Part shown: one piece after another, positions 37,357 through 45,257 of the stretch
Layout: each line of letters begins with the position of its first letter
Position numbering within the stretch: position 1 is the first letter of the stretch
Origin: an uncultured Acidobacteriota bacterium
GTDB lineage: Bacteria; Acidobacteriota; Terriglobia; Terriglobales; Acidobacteriaceae
Length of the DNA stretch: 64,000 nucleotides
Direction of reading: 5' to 3'
Assembly: GCA_903851035.1 (NCBI GenBank)
Contig: CAINND010000037.1
Span: forward strand, 98,248 to 162,247
Notes under the pieces: model-generated
Database searches by the model: none
What the model saw: only the letters and a program-made list of their open reading frames with translations
Told to the model about the DNA's origin: nothing
Position numbers and translations under genes: made by a program

Positions 37357-39540
37357 ATGCGAGTTCCACCTCTGTTACTTACATGCTGTTTCGTTGCTGG
37401 CCTGCTGCTGCCGGCAACGGCGTCCCCAGTTGCACCAGATGGCGCAGAACGGCCAACTGTCGGGGTCGCGCTCAGCGGCGGCAGTGCGCTGGGACTCGCC
37501 CATATTGGCGTCATTCGCTATTTCGAAGAGCGTCACATCCCGATTGACAAAGTGGGGGGCACAAGCATGGGTGGCCTCGTCGGCGGCCTGTATGCCTCCG
37601 GCATGGATTCCACGCAGATCACAACCGTGGTTGAGCATGCGGACTGGAATGCGTTGCTCAACCCCAGCACGCCATTTTCCAACCAGCCTGTCGTTGATAA
37701 ACAGAAATGGAGCCGGACATTTGGCAACATGACCCTGCGGTTCGGTAAAGGCTTCTCACTGCCGTCGGGCCTCAACTCCGGAGAGGCTCTCTCATTGCTG
37801 CTCAGCCACCTGACGCTGGCGTACTCTGACGTTTCCGACTTCGACGATCTGCCTACGCCGTTTCGTTGCGTGGCCACAGACCTTGTCAGCGGCGATGCGG
37901 TGGTACTCGACAAGGGTTCGCTTCCGGTTGCCATGCGCGCCACTATGTCACTGCCGGGAATCTTCACACCGGTAAAGCTCGATAACAAAGTACTCGTAGA
38001 TGGAGGCGTACTCGAGAACATTCCTGTGGATGCGGTCCGCGGCATGGGGGCGCATACCGTCATTGCCATAGCACTGGAAACACGCAAGCCGAAACCGGAG
38101 CAGTTCAAAACGCTGTCGAGTGTTCTGCGGCATACCATCTCGCTTACCATCGCCAAGAACGAGCAACGCTCACTGGAAAAAGCTGATCTTGTCATTTCGG
38201 TTGATACATCACGATTCTCTCCGTCTGATTACCGGCAATGGAAAGAGATTATTCAGGCTGGTTACCGGGCTGCACAAGCACACGCCGACGACCTGGCGCC
38301 CTTCGAGCTCTCCCCTGAAGAGTGGGATGCGTATCTCGCCATGCGCCACGAACGGATGCGCCCCTCCGAACGGCGGGGCAGGGTGCTCACCGTCTCCAGC
38401 CCAAGTGCATCTTTTCAGAAGAATGCACAGGCCGAGCTTGATCACAAATTTGCAAATAAAGTCGTACCTGAGCATGAGCTTGAAAAGGCTCTTTCGGGAA
38501 TGGTCGCAGCCACGGCGGTTCCCGGAGCATCCTACCAATGGCAGCCGAAGGGCACCGGGGAGGGCGGCTACAGTGTTCGTTTCGCTGAGCGGCCCAATGA
38601 CCAGGTACTCGTTCGCGTCTCTGCCATGTATGCCGTTTCTGCCGGCGAGCCAACCCGATTCGGACTGAAGTTATCAACGATTACGGTTCCCAAATGCGCT
38701 TATAAGACACGCCTGCTCGCCACCTATAACCTCGGCTATGACCCGGGATTCCAAGGCGAAGCCTTCAAACCATTCGGTAGCAGCGAGTTCTTTGTTGCAC
38801 CCCAGTTGTTTGCTGGCCGCACGCATTTCGACAGCTATACGGGTGCGGTTCTGCAAAGTGATACTCGGGATCGCTTCGGCGGCGCGTTATACCTCGGGGC
38901 CGGAACATGGCGATTCGCGCAGCTCCGGCTCGGTGCGCTGGCCGGCTACGACTCCTTCAGCCGCTCAGTGAGCGTGGACGGTGTGGCCTCGCGGAGTGGA
39001 GGATTCACCATCCCGGAGGCTCGCTGGATCTTCAACAACCAGGATTCCGGTGGCTTACCGTCCCGTGGGACCAGGGCTGAGGGCGCTACCGGATTCGTTG
39101 TCCGGCAGAACCAGGAATACCCGTTCTTCCAGAATGATTTCAGTACCTTCCAACCAATAGCAAACAAAATTACCTTGTTTGCGATGAATCATGCAGCCAC
39201 GAGTTTCGGCCGAAAGCTTGGCTACTACGACCAGTTCACGGCTGGCGACCAGGTCAATATGGCGGCATTTCGATACCAGGAGTTTCATGCAAACTCGTTC
39301 GCAACAGCCGGCTCGGGGCTCATCTTTTACGGACGGCCAATTCCACATATCTCCGCTCATCCCGGCTTCGCAGCTTGGTATGAAGCCGGCAGGTTCGACA
39401 TGGGATCTCGGGGCTGGTCAACGCACCAGAGCGCCTCACTCGGAGTATTCTTCCCCACCCAGGTCGGCGCAACTGGTCTTCAGATCAGCTTTGATGAGGC
39501 CGGGCGAGCACGATTCCGGCTGATGCTAGGGAGCTTTTAA
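37357..39540 (+). CDS. Patatin-like phospholipase with C-terminal barrel-like domain
   Basis: A 727-residue exported lipid hydrolase. Signal peptide 1-22; patatin domain about 35-310 with the oxyanion loop GGSALGLAHIG (41-51), the nucleophile Ser70 in GTSMGG and the catalytic Asp215 in VDGGVLENIP. The remaining 400 residues contain a short POTRA-like stretch and a beta-rich, barrel-like C-terminus ending FRLMLGSF, so this resembles the type Vd autotransporters (PlpD). It should act on phospholipid acyl esters at or outside the outer membrane. AAAAGGA lies before the ATG. Its place 43 bases after the efflux operon suggests co-transcription. Confidence 0.88.
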   Translation: MRVPPLLLTCCFVAGLLLPATASPVAPDGAERPTVGVALSGGSALGLAHIGVIRYFEERHIPIDKVGGTSMGGLVGGLYASGMDSTQITTVVEHADWNALLNPSTPFSNQPVVDKQKWSRTFGNMTLRFGKGFSLPSGLNSGEALSLLLSHLTLAYSDVSDFDDLPTPFRCVATDLVSGDAVVLDKGSLPVAMRATMSLPGIFTPVKLDNKVLVDGGVLENIPVDAVRGMGAHTVIAIALETRKPKPEQFKTLSSVLRHTISLTIAKNEQRSLEKADLVISVDTSRFSPSDYRQWKEIIQAGYRAAQAHADDLAPFELSPEEWDAYLAMRHERMRPSERRGRVLTVSSPSASFQKNAQAELDHKFANKVVPEHELEKALSGMVAATAVPGASYQWQPKGTGEGGYSVRFAERPNDQVLVRVSAMYAVSAGEPTRFGLKLSTITVPKCAYKTRLLATYNLGYDPGFQGEAFKPFGSSEFFVAPQLFAGRTHFDSYTGAVLQSDTRDRFGGALYLGAGTWRFAQLRLGALAGYDSFSRSVSVDGVASRSGGFTIPEARWIFNNQDSGGLPSRGTRAEGATGFVVRQNQEYPFFQNDFSTFQPIANKITLFAMNHAATSFGRKLGYYDQFTAGDQVNMAAFRYQEFHANSFATAGSGLIFYGRPIPHISAHPGFAAWYEAGRFDMGSRGWSTHQSASLGVFFPTQVGATGLQISFDEAGRARFRLMLGSF

Positions 39541-39615
39541 CCAAACACTTTGCAGCTTTGCACTGCATCGGGCGCCGTGATTGTTTTACGTAGCGTTCGT
39601 AGAGGATGTGAACCC

Positions 39616-40218
39616 ATGAACGCTATCGTTCAATTCGTCTTGAAGCATGGCTACTCAGTACTATTTGCAGCTTTGTTTGCGCACCAGATTGGCTTCCCGA
39701 TACCGGGCCCCCTGTTTTTACTTGCGGTCGGCGCACTCGCCAGGAACGGGAATTTGAAGGTAGCACCGACGCTGTTCCTGGCTGTTCTTGCCTGTGTGTT
39801 GGCCGACTGGGCCTGGTACGAGATGGGCCGACGGCATGGGGACAAGGCCTTGCACTTCATTCACAGTCTCACACGAAACCCTGACGTCCACGACCGTCGT
39901 GCGAAGGAGACCTTTGCTCAGTATGGCCCGCCGCTGCTCCTGCTTTGCAAGTTTGTCCCAGGACTAGATGCTGTAGTGCCTCCCCTGGCCGGAGCATCCC
40001 GCACCAACCGGCTTCGTTTCCTCTCTCTTGAGACCGCTGGTGCCACACTCTATTCAGTTGCTTATGCCGGACTTGGCTATCTTTTCAGCCATGACCTGAA
40101 TCGTGCGGCGACCTATGCTTCCAGAGCAGGGACGTTTTTGGCAGGCCTTGCGATTATCGGGATATGCGTATACGCCGCACATAGGTGGAGCGCTCGATCC
40201 AACTCGCGACAGGCATAA
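39616..40218 (+). CDS. DedA family membrane protein
   Basis: A 200-residue integral membrane protein of the DedA/SNARE-associated family, thought to move phospholipids or other lipids between leaflets using the proton gradient. Visible family features are HQIGFPIPGPLFLLAVGALA, YEMGRRHGD and FAQYGPPLLLLCKFVPGLDA (the conserved R/K-FVPG region), with four to five membrane segments. The ATG at 39616 is chosen because an AGAGG-like site precedes it and the upstream part of the open frame is non-hydrophobic. The integrase remnant begins at its 3' end. Confidence 0.9.
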   Translation: MNAIVQFVLKHGYSVLFAALFAHQIGFPIPGPLFLLAVGALARNGNLKVAPTLFLAVLACVLADWAWYEMGRRHGDKALHFIHSLTRNPDVHDRRAKETFAQYGPPLLLLCKFVPGLDAVVPPLAGASRTNRLRFLSLETAGATLYSVAYAGLGYLFSHDLNRAATYASRAGTFLAGLAIIGICVYAAHRWSARSNSRQA

Positions 40219-40444
40219 AGCATTCAAGAACAAGAGCTCACTCCACCCCTTGGCAGTCAGCTACTACACCTCATCTGCGCTGCACCGGCACACGTTCTGC
40301 TCCTGGCTTGCAATGGAAAGGGTGAACATCAAAGAGATTCAGGAGTTGTCCGGTCACAAGACGATTACGATGTTGAGCCGCTATGCCCACCTGTCGGCAG
40401 ACCACAAGCTGGCTGTAATCGACCGGATTTCCTCCCGTGGTTGA
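40217..40444 (+). pseudogene. Tyrosine-recombinase C-terminal remnant next to att-like repeat D
   Basis: An in-frame stretch ending at a stop at 40444 that reads LHRHTFCSWLAMERVNIKEI, then QELSGHKTITMLSRYAHLSA and DHKLAVIDRISS. This is the C-terminal end of a tyrosine recombinase: the R-H of the HxxRH box (HRHTF), the GHK block and the nucleophile Tyr in SRYAHLS. The N-terminal part and most of the catalytic domain are missing, and its first 20 codons are not recognisable. It belongs to a different integrase branch from the remnant at 24.7 kb (GHKTITM here, GGWYTRS there). Repeat copy D begins about 105 bases to its right. Confidence 0.8.
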
Positions 40445-40548
40445 CGAAGGCCAAACGGACCACGAGAAAAGCGAAGAGCCAACAGAACAGGCACTAGACC
40501 CCAAAATGAGTCACCTATTCAGGTGGCTATCACGGTTAAGTCCTTTGC

Positions 40549-40690
40549 TTTGATGGTGCCGGGAGGGGGAATCGAACCACTTAAGTCTATTTAGAATCTG
40601 TAAGTTACAAATTTTATTATGTTGCCATTCCGCTCATTTCGGCCATTTCATCCTCATTTGGCACGTGACTGGCACACGGCAATCAGTGCG
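40549..40690 (+). repeat. Dispersed att-like repeat, copy D
   Basis: Starts CTTTGATGGTGCCGGGAGGG, then GGGAATCGAACC, CACTTAAGTCTATTTAGAAT, a degenerate inverted repeat, the CATTCCGCTCATTTCGGCCA segment and GGCACGTGACTGGCACACGG. It agrees closely with copy E over this length, then stops, so it lacks the distal half. Confidence 0.8.
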
Positions 40691-40708
40691 CTCCCCCTAG
40701 GGGGGAGC
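40690..40708 (-). terminator. GC-rich hairpin at the end of repeat D
   Basis: GCTCCCCC (40690-40697) pairs with GGGGGAGC (40701-40708) around TAG. It lies 96 bases beyond the stop of the bufferin operon on the minus strand. No T-run, so a terminator role is only possible. Confidence 0.35.
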
Positions 40709-40803
40709 ACACGTGGTGAATAACCAAACCAGCACGGCCATGTTCCCATAGATTGAAAGAGCGGCCAGTGCGGCTTGCCACTGCAGTACGACACTCCAAA
40801 CAA

Positions 40804-41274
40804 CTACGTCCGAAAGCGACGAGCAATCAAAGTGTCTAGGGCAAAACATCCGGGGCCAAAGATGAGAACCAACACGGCCGCGAAGAGGAAAGTATAAGGA
40901 TCGGCTCCGTAGAACTTGCCGGGGTTGCTGAACACCGAGAGCAGCGCCTCGCGGTCGGCTGTGATGTAGGCCACCAGCATGTTGCCGGTCAGCACCAGTC
41001 CGGTCAGCCGCGAGCCCAGCCCGGCGATGAGCAGCAACCCTCCGAAGAGCTCGACGCACCCAACGAAGATGGCCGTTGCGCCCGGCGCGGGCAATCCCAG
41101 CGTAGTGAAGAAACCAGTGACCTGCTCGAGGTGATGCAGTTTGCCCCAGCCCGTCTGCGCAAACTGCCAGCCCCAATACAGGCGAACCAGCAGCAGGAAG
41201 GGTGACTGTGCGCCGGAAGCGGCGGAGACGAAGAGCTCGTAAGGACGGCGGAGTGTGCTGATGATTGAGTTCAC
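40804..41274 (-). CDS. DoxX-family membrane protein of the bufferin operon
   Basis: A 156-residue membrane protein with four hydrophobic segments. DoxX features: LLLVRLYWGWQFAQTGWGKL, IFVGCVELFGGLLLIAGLGS and GNMLVAYITADREALLS. DoxX-type proteins are the fourth member of many HvfABCD/bufferin-type operons and may anchor or supply electrons to the modification complex; the role is not established. The start is a GTG at 41274 with GAAAGG upstream; a longer frame overlaps the DUF2063 gene. Last gene of the operon. Confidence 0.85.
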   Translation of the reverse strand: MNSIISTLRRPYELFVSAASGAQSPFLLLVRLYWGWQFAQTGWGKLHHLEQVTGFFTTLGLPAPGATAIFVGCVELFGGLLLIAGLGSRLTGLVLTGNMLVAYITADREALLSVFSNPGKFYGADPYTFLFAAVLVLIFGPGCFALDTLIARRFRT

Positions 41275-41275
41275 G

Positions 41276-42115
41276 TTATTGCCTTTCTTTCTCTGCCGGC
41301 TGGGCAAACCAACCCAGGGACGAAAAGAGCGCAAAGCTCTGTTGAATGTGTTCTGGCCCGCTATTCTCGCTGCCTGAGTAGGCCGCATCGATTGCTTCGC
41401 CTAACGTGGAACCCGCGCTGAGCGCACGAAGCAATGCGAACATCTCGCGGTCCAGCCGCTTGTAATACACCATCAACTCCGGACGATGAACGGCGAGATA
41501 GATCGGCTCAGCCGACTGAGCTGCGGACAGGCGGGCGGTGCTGAAGCGGCGCGGCTTGCGCCCGGCTTTAATCTGCGCGCGCACCTCCAGCAGCAGAGTA
41601 TCCAGCGCGTAGTTGGCCTGCACTAGCTGCAGGTGCGGCTGCAGCCGTAGCGTGCTTTCGGGGGTGAGCGCGGCAATCTGCTCCACCGTCAGCGGCGTAA
41701 GCGCGGCGGCGTCAAAGCTCTCAATCTCAGCCCACTCCAGTTTTGCCATCTCAAGGCCGAGCGTGCCGCCGAACTCAGGATGCGCGCCAAGCCACGCGGG
41801 CAGGCGCCTTCCGAGATCACGCAGGGTATAGCTTTCCGAAGGATACTCGGCCAGGTATTGGCGGCGCATGCGATCAAATACCTGGGCGCCGAGCACGGCG
41901 CGCAGGCCGGGAAAGTCTTCACCGAAGGCGTCCAGCAGACGCGACCAGTAGCTGCGCGCGTAGATTTCCAGCCGCTCCATGCTGCTGAGCTGCGCGTTGG
42001 GTTTCACCAGGGCAATGGCCGCGTCGGCGCCGAGGCGGAGATTGTCCTGGCGGCACAGCGGACGCATGAGTGCGGCGGCAATAGTGCGCTGGAAGTCAAT
42101 GAGCGGCGTGCTCAT
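41276..42115 (-). CDS. DUF2063 partner protein (HvfC/BufC-like)
   Basis: A 279-residue protein with the DUF2063 N-terminal helical domain (LIDFQRTIAAALMRPL, ERLEIYARSYWSRLLDAFGE, FPGLRAVLGAQVFDRM) and a C-terminal winged-helix-like region. In bufferin/oxazolin systems this protein is the recognition partner that presents the precursor peptide to the DUF692 enzyme. The gene overlaps the DUF692 gene by four bases (ATGA) and is followed at once by the DoxX gene, so translation is coupled and a 1:1 complex is likely. Confidence 0.9.
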   Translation of the reverse strand: MSTPLIDFQRTIAAALMRPLCRQDNLRLGADAAIALVKPNAQLSSMERLEIYARSYWSRLLDAFGEDFPGLRAVLGAQVFDRMRRQYLAEYPSESYTLRDLGRRLPAWLGAHPEFGGTLGLEMAKLEWAEIESFDAAALTPLTVEQIAALTPESTLRLQPHLQLVQANYALDTLLLEVRAQIKAGRKPRRFSTARLSAAQSAEPIYLAVHRPELMVYYKRLDREMFALLRALSAGSTLGEAIDAAYSGSENSGPEHIQQSFALFSSLGWFAQPAEKERQ

Positions 42116-42990
42116 GCCATCACCTCCACTGCATTCTGCTGGCCGGCATGCGCGGCCTTCACCGCATCCAGATACTGGCGTGCCTTGAGAGCCTCGCCGT
42201 GAACCTCGTCGAAGGGCGGGATGCGGTCATCCCATTCCAGCAGCGTGGCCGTGGGGCCGGTGCGTCCCAGGGCGCGCTCGTAGAGCTTCCAAACAGGGTC
42301 AATCACCGGATGGTCGTGCGTGTCCAGAATGAAGCGCTCATAGCGCGAATGTCCGGCGATGTGGATTTGCGCCACGCGTTCGGCGGGGATGAAATCAACG
42401 TACTGGTTGGGATCAAACTTGTGGTTGATGCTGCTGACGTAAATGTTGTTCACGTCCAGCAGAATGCCGCAGTCGGCGCGCTCTACCACCTCGGTGAGGA
42501 ACTCCCACTCGGTCATCTCAGAGTCATGAAACTCGGCGTAGCTGCTGACGTTTTCGATCGCCAGCGGCACTTCGAGTGCGTCCTGCGCCTGGCGGATGTT
42601 GGCCGCCGCGCGCTCAACGGCCTCCCATGTGTAGGGCATCGGCAAAAGATCGTGAGTATAGCGGCCATCCACGCTGCCCCACGCCAAGTGATCACTAAGC
42701 CATGGTGTTCCGGTGCGCCGCGTCAGCTGCTTCAGGCGCCGCAAGTGCTCCGGGTTCAGCGGCTGTGCCGAACCCAGGTAGAGCGAGACGCCGTGCTGCA
42801 CAACCTTGTACTGCTCCAGAATCTGATCGAGAATCGCCAGAGGACGGCCGCCATCAATCATGTAGTTCTCGCTGATGATCTCAAACCAGTCCACCACCGG
42901 CTTCTTCTCCAAAATGTGCTGGTAGTGCGGAATGCGAAGCCCGATTCCGATGCCGTATTCGGTATATGCATTAAAGCGATTGGCGGGCAT
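42112..42990 (-). CDS. DUF692 multinuclear-iron RiPP enzyme (HvfB/BufB/MbnB-like)
   Basis: A 292-residue TIM-barrel enzyme of the DUF692 family (MbnB relatives), which uses two or three iron ions and oxygen to convert precursor cysteines into oxazolone/thioamide or thiooxazole groups. Likely metal ligands are visible in order: His66 (VVQHGVSL), His101 (LSDHLAW), Glu146 (LAIENVSSY), Asp179 (LLDVNN), His210 (QIHIAGH), Asp223/His227 (DTHDHP) and Glu252 (LLEWDD). The N-terminus is GIGIGLRIPHY, typical of the family. AAAGGA precedes the ATG. It is the second gene of the operon, between precursor and DUF2063 partner. Confidence 0.93.
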   Translation of the reverse strand: MPANRFNAYTEYGIGIGLRIPHYQHILEKKPVVDWFEIISENYMIDGGRPLAILDQILEQYKVVQHGVSLYLGSAQPLNPEHLRRLKQLTRRTGTPWLSDHLAWGSVDGRYTHDLLPMPYTWEAVERAAANIRQAQDALEVPLAIENVSSYAEFHDSEMTEWEFLTEVVERADCGILLDVNNIYVSSINHKFDPNQYVDFIPAERVAQIHIAGHSRYERFILDTHDHPVIDPVWKLYERALGRTGPTATLLEWDDRIPPFDEVHGEALKARQYLDAVKAAHAGQQNAVEVMA

Positions 42991-43065
42991 ATCGTGTCCT
43001 TTAGCGTCAGGAGGAGGATTATGCGAGGGCCGATTCGTTTCGGCCCCCGCCCGATGTGAGTGTGA

Positions 43066-43371
43066 CTAAACTGCCTTCGGCTTGTTGCTGCCGTCGGTGG
43101 CGCAGCCGCCCTTGCCCTTGCAGCTGTTCTTGCCGGCGCAGCCGTTGTCTCCGGCCTTGCAGCCGCCCTTGCCCTTGCAGCTGTTCTGGCCCTTACAGGC
43201 ATGCTTGTCGGTGGACTGGCCATCGAAGCTGGCACTGACGCCCAGCGCACGCGTCAGACTGTTGACGCCGCTGTTGCTGCTGGTGGAGGCCTGCAGGTTG
43301 GTGGTGGCACCGGCCATCAGGCCAGTCATGGCGGCGGTAAGTAGCAGGGACTTCAAGGTATTCTTGGTCAT
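43066..43371 (-). CDS. Bufferin/oxazolin-type RiPP precursor, Cys-rich exported peptide
   Basis: A 101-residue precursor: a signal peptide of about 28 residues (LLLTAAMTGLMAGATTNLQA), a linker, then a Lys/Gly/Cys core with six Cys at 59, 65, 71, 78, 84 and 90. The core is two copies of one module, CKGQNSCKGKGGC and CAGKNSCKGKGGC, so Cys residues are spaced 6, 6, 7, 6, 6. The family (DUF2282/HvfA/bufferin type) is modified by the downstream DUF692/DUF2063 pair and binds copper or another thiophilic metal in the periplasm. Which Cys are modified cannot be told from sequence. AAGGA precedes the ATG. It is the first gene of the operon and has an ECF-type promoter. Confidence 0.9.
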   Translation of the reverse strand: MTKNTLKSLLLTAAMTGLMAGATTNLQASTSSNSGVNSLTRALGVSASFDGQSTDKHACKGQNSCKGKGGCKAGDNGCAGKNSCKGKGGCATDGSNKPKAV

Positions 43372-43474
43372 GGCGTTCGCTTCCTTTTCTCGAATGTGGA
43401 TTCGGTTGGGTGATGCGTTGTTGTGGAACCGGAGCGCTGACCCCCGGCGGGGAACTTGCTGGTTACGCCCATGA

Positions 43475-43500
43475 GACGCGAGGGGACGGGGAAGGTTACA
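43475..43500 (-). promoter_or_regulatory. Predicted ECF-type promoter of the bufferin operon
   Basis: On the minus strand: TGTAACC (43494-43500), a 15-base spacer, then CGTC (43475-43478), about 100 bases before the precursor ATG. The same two elements occur, with a 16-base spacer, in front of the divergent sigma gene. Prediction from sequence only. Confidence 0.55.
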
Positions 43501-43555
43501 GTGAAAACGAAAATTGTTTTCAATAATAAATAATTGAATGTTTTTTTATTCCTTT

Positions 43556-43582
43556 TGTAACCATTTAGCCTCCGCCAGCGTC
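43556..43582 (+). promoter_or_regulatory. Predicted ECF-type autoregulatory promoter of the sigma gene
   Basis: TGTAACC (43556-43562), a 16-base spacer and CGTC (43579-43582), 45 bases before the GTG start. A -35 containing AAC and a -10 CGTC are typical of ECF-sigma promoters, and such sigma genes often transcribe themselves. Confidence 0.6.
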
Positions 43583-43626
43583 TGCAACTTGTTGACAACT
43601 GTGGTGGACGAGCGGGAGAAAGCCCG

Positions 43627-44298
43627 GTGACGATGGACCAGCAGAGCGTGCAACAGACGACGAGCTCGGCAGCGGAGCACACCGCATATGAAGCCGCCGT
43701 CATTGTCCGCATCCTCGGCGGCGAGCGAGAGCTCTTCCACGAGCTGATCCGTCCCTACGAGCGCGGCCTTTATCTTGCGGCTTACGGAATGCTGCAACAG
43801 CAGGAGGATGCCGAGGATGCGGTGCAGGAGGCAGTGATCAAGGCCTTTAAGGCACTGGCCTCCTTTCGCGGAGAGAGCAAGTTCAGTACCTGGCTGATGT
43901 CCATCACCCTGAACGAGGCGCGCGGGAAGCTGCGCAAACATGCCGGTGAGCAACTGGACTTTCTTTCTGACAACGAGGAGGAGGGCGACTACACACCCTC
44001 GGTGCTTGCCGACTGGCGCTATATTCCCAGCGAGGAGCTGGAGCGGCAGGAGCTGCGCAGGCAATTGCAGCAAGCCATGGCGCAGATTGCACCCGAGCAT
44101 CGCGAGATGCTCATCCTGCGCGATGTGCGTGGTCTCTCCACGGTTGAAGCAGCAGAGGCTGCCGGCTGTAGCGAAGCTCTGGCAAAGGTTCGACTGCACC
44201 GCGCGCGCATGGCGATGCAGAAGCTGCTGGCCCCGCAGCTGGCTCCAAAGCAAAAGGGGCTCGTGGGATGGCTCAACAGAAAGGCAGGTGGCCGATGA
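43627..44298 (+). CDS. ECF RNA polymerase sigma factor linked to the bufferin operon
   Basis: A 223-residue sigma factor. Region 2: FHELIRPYERGLYLAAYGML, QEDAEDAVQEAVIKAFKAL, FRGESKFSTWLMSITLNEAR. Region 4: IAPEHREMLILRDVRGLSTV followed by EAAEAAGCSEALAKVRLHRA. It directs RNA polymerase to stress promoters; the anti-sigma gene overlaps its stop by four bases, so its activity should be set by release from that protein. The shared TGTAACC/CGTC promoter of its own gene and the divergent metallophore operon suggests it controls both. The GTG at 43627 is preferred (GGGAG eight bases upstream); an ATG two codons later is possible. Confidence 0.92.
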   Translation: MTMDQQSVQQTTSSAAEHTAYEAAVIVRILGGERELFHELIRPYERGLYLAAYGMLQQQEDAEDAVQEAVIKAFKALASFRGESKFSTWLMSITLNEARGKLRKHAGEQLDFLSDNEEEGDYTPSVLADWRYIPSEELERQELRRQLQQAMAQIAPEHREMLILRDVRGLSTVEAAEAAGCSEALAKVRLHRARMAMQKLLAPQLAPKQKGLVGWLNRKAGGR

Positions 44299-44549
44299 AA
44301 AGCATGCAGTGCAAACATATCTGGGAGCAGGTCTCTGGCTACATTGACGGTACTGTGAGCCCTGAACTGCGCCAGGAGATCGAGCGCCACCTTGCCCACT
44401 GCCGTAGCTGCTCAGCTGTGATGGACTCCACGCGCAACATCCTGGTGCTGGTGGGCGATGCGCGGACCTTTGAGGTGCCAGTGGGATTTGGTGAGCGACT
44501 GCACAGCCGCCTCCAACAGTTGATGGATTCGCAGGAGCTCAGGGGATAG
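44295..44549 (+). CDS. Zinc-finger anti-sigma factor
   Basis: An 84-residue protein with a ZAS-type zinc site: RHLAHCRSC gives His32-x3-Cys36-x2-Cys39, with Cys6 as a possible fourth ligand. The rest is a short helical sigma-binding part (DSTRNILVLVGDARTFEVPV); no membrane segment is visible. Oxidation or metal binding at the site would release the sigma factor. It starts in the ATGA overlap with the sigma gene, giving coupled translation. Confidence 0.88.
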   Translation: MKSMQCKHIWEQVSGYIDGTVSPELRQEIERHLAHCRSCSAVMDSTRNILVLVGDARTFEVPVGFGERLHSRLQQLMDSQELRG

Positions 44550-44581
44550 CCAGCCGGGTTACAATTCAGGCGAGGGTGAGC

Positions 44582-44980
44582 ATGAAATCAATTCGTGGCG
44601 TCTGGATTGGATGTGCTTCTTTTGTGCTTGCAGCCGTGCAGGCCATCTGCGCTGCTGCCGTGGCGCTCAGCGGCGTGCGCATACTGCTTGGCATGACGTC
44701 TGTACTGGCCGCTGGCGCGGCTGGTCCCGCACAAGGATTTCACCGTGACGCGCTTCGCATCCCAATCCTGACGATTGCAGGATTCCTAGCGGTGGTCAAT
44801 TTATATCTGCTCTGGAACGAGAATCGCATTCGCCGCAACCCGGCAGCGCAATGGCGAATCCAGCCACTGACTTCTGGCCAGCGTCGCAGCCAATGGATAC
44901 AACTGGCCACCTCGGCTGCCACATTGCTTCTGATATTTGCGGAAGTCACCACACATCCCTTGTTCCATATCGAGCACTAG
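44582..44980 (+). CDS. Small four-helix membrane protein after the anti-sigma gene
   Basis: A 132-residue protein with hydrophobic segments at about 8-30, 32-50, 63-80 and 105-122 and basic loops; no family is recognised. It lies 32 bases after the anti-sigma gene on the same strand, so it may belong to the sigma operon and sense or transport the inducing metal or redox signal (inference). A GTG two codons upstream is an alternative start. Confidence 0.65.
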   Translation: MKSIRGVWIGCASFVLAAVQAICAAAVALSGVRILLGMTSVLAAGAAGPAQGFHRDALRIPILTIAGFLAVVNLYLLWNENRIRRNPAAQWRIQPLTSGQRRSQWIQLATSAATLLLIFAEVTTHPLFHIEH

Positions 44981-45016
44981 ATTCAAGCTTGTCAAATCAG
45001 TGCAGCCAACGCACGG

Positions 45017-45036
45017 GTGGCCCGTTAATGGGCCAC
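45017..45036 (+). terminator. Hairpin after the sigma operon
   Basis: GTGGCCC (45017-45023) pairs with GGGCCAC (45030-45036) around GTTAAT. No T-run follows. The stretch from here to 45257 holds no gene I can support. Confidence 0.35.
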
Positions 45037-45257
45037 GGGCTAATCACGCGCGCCGAGCAGACTCCCTAGAATTTCAATGCCAAGTGCCGAGCTCACTTTC
45101 TGCGAGCTGACTTCAGCTATTTGAGTTATCTTTCACGGCCATATCCTTATCACCGCATGTTTCTCATGAGATCGAGAGTTGTATGCCTAGCCAGAATCAC
45201 GGGGAATTTAGCCGACAGACCGAGAAAACATAGTTTGTAAGTAGCTGATAATCAAAA

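Noticed and set aside
40549..40580. A complete tRNA gene at the GGTGCCGGGAGGGGGA core
   Set aside because: Only the T-loop and acceptor end can be read on the minus strand; neither the anticodon arm nor the 5' acceptor half is present at any of the five copies.
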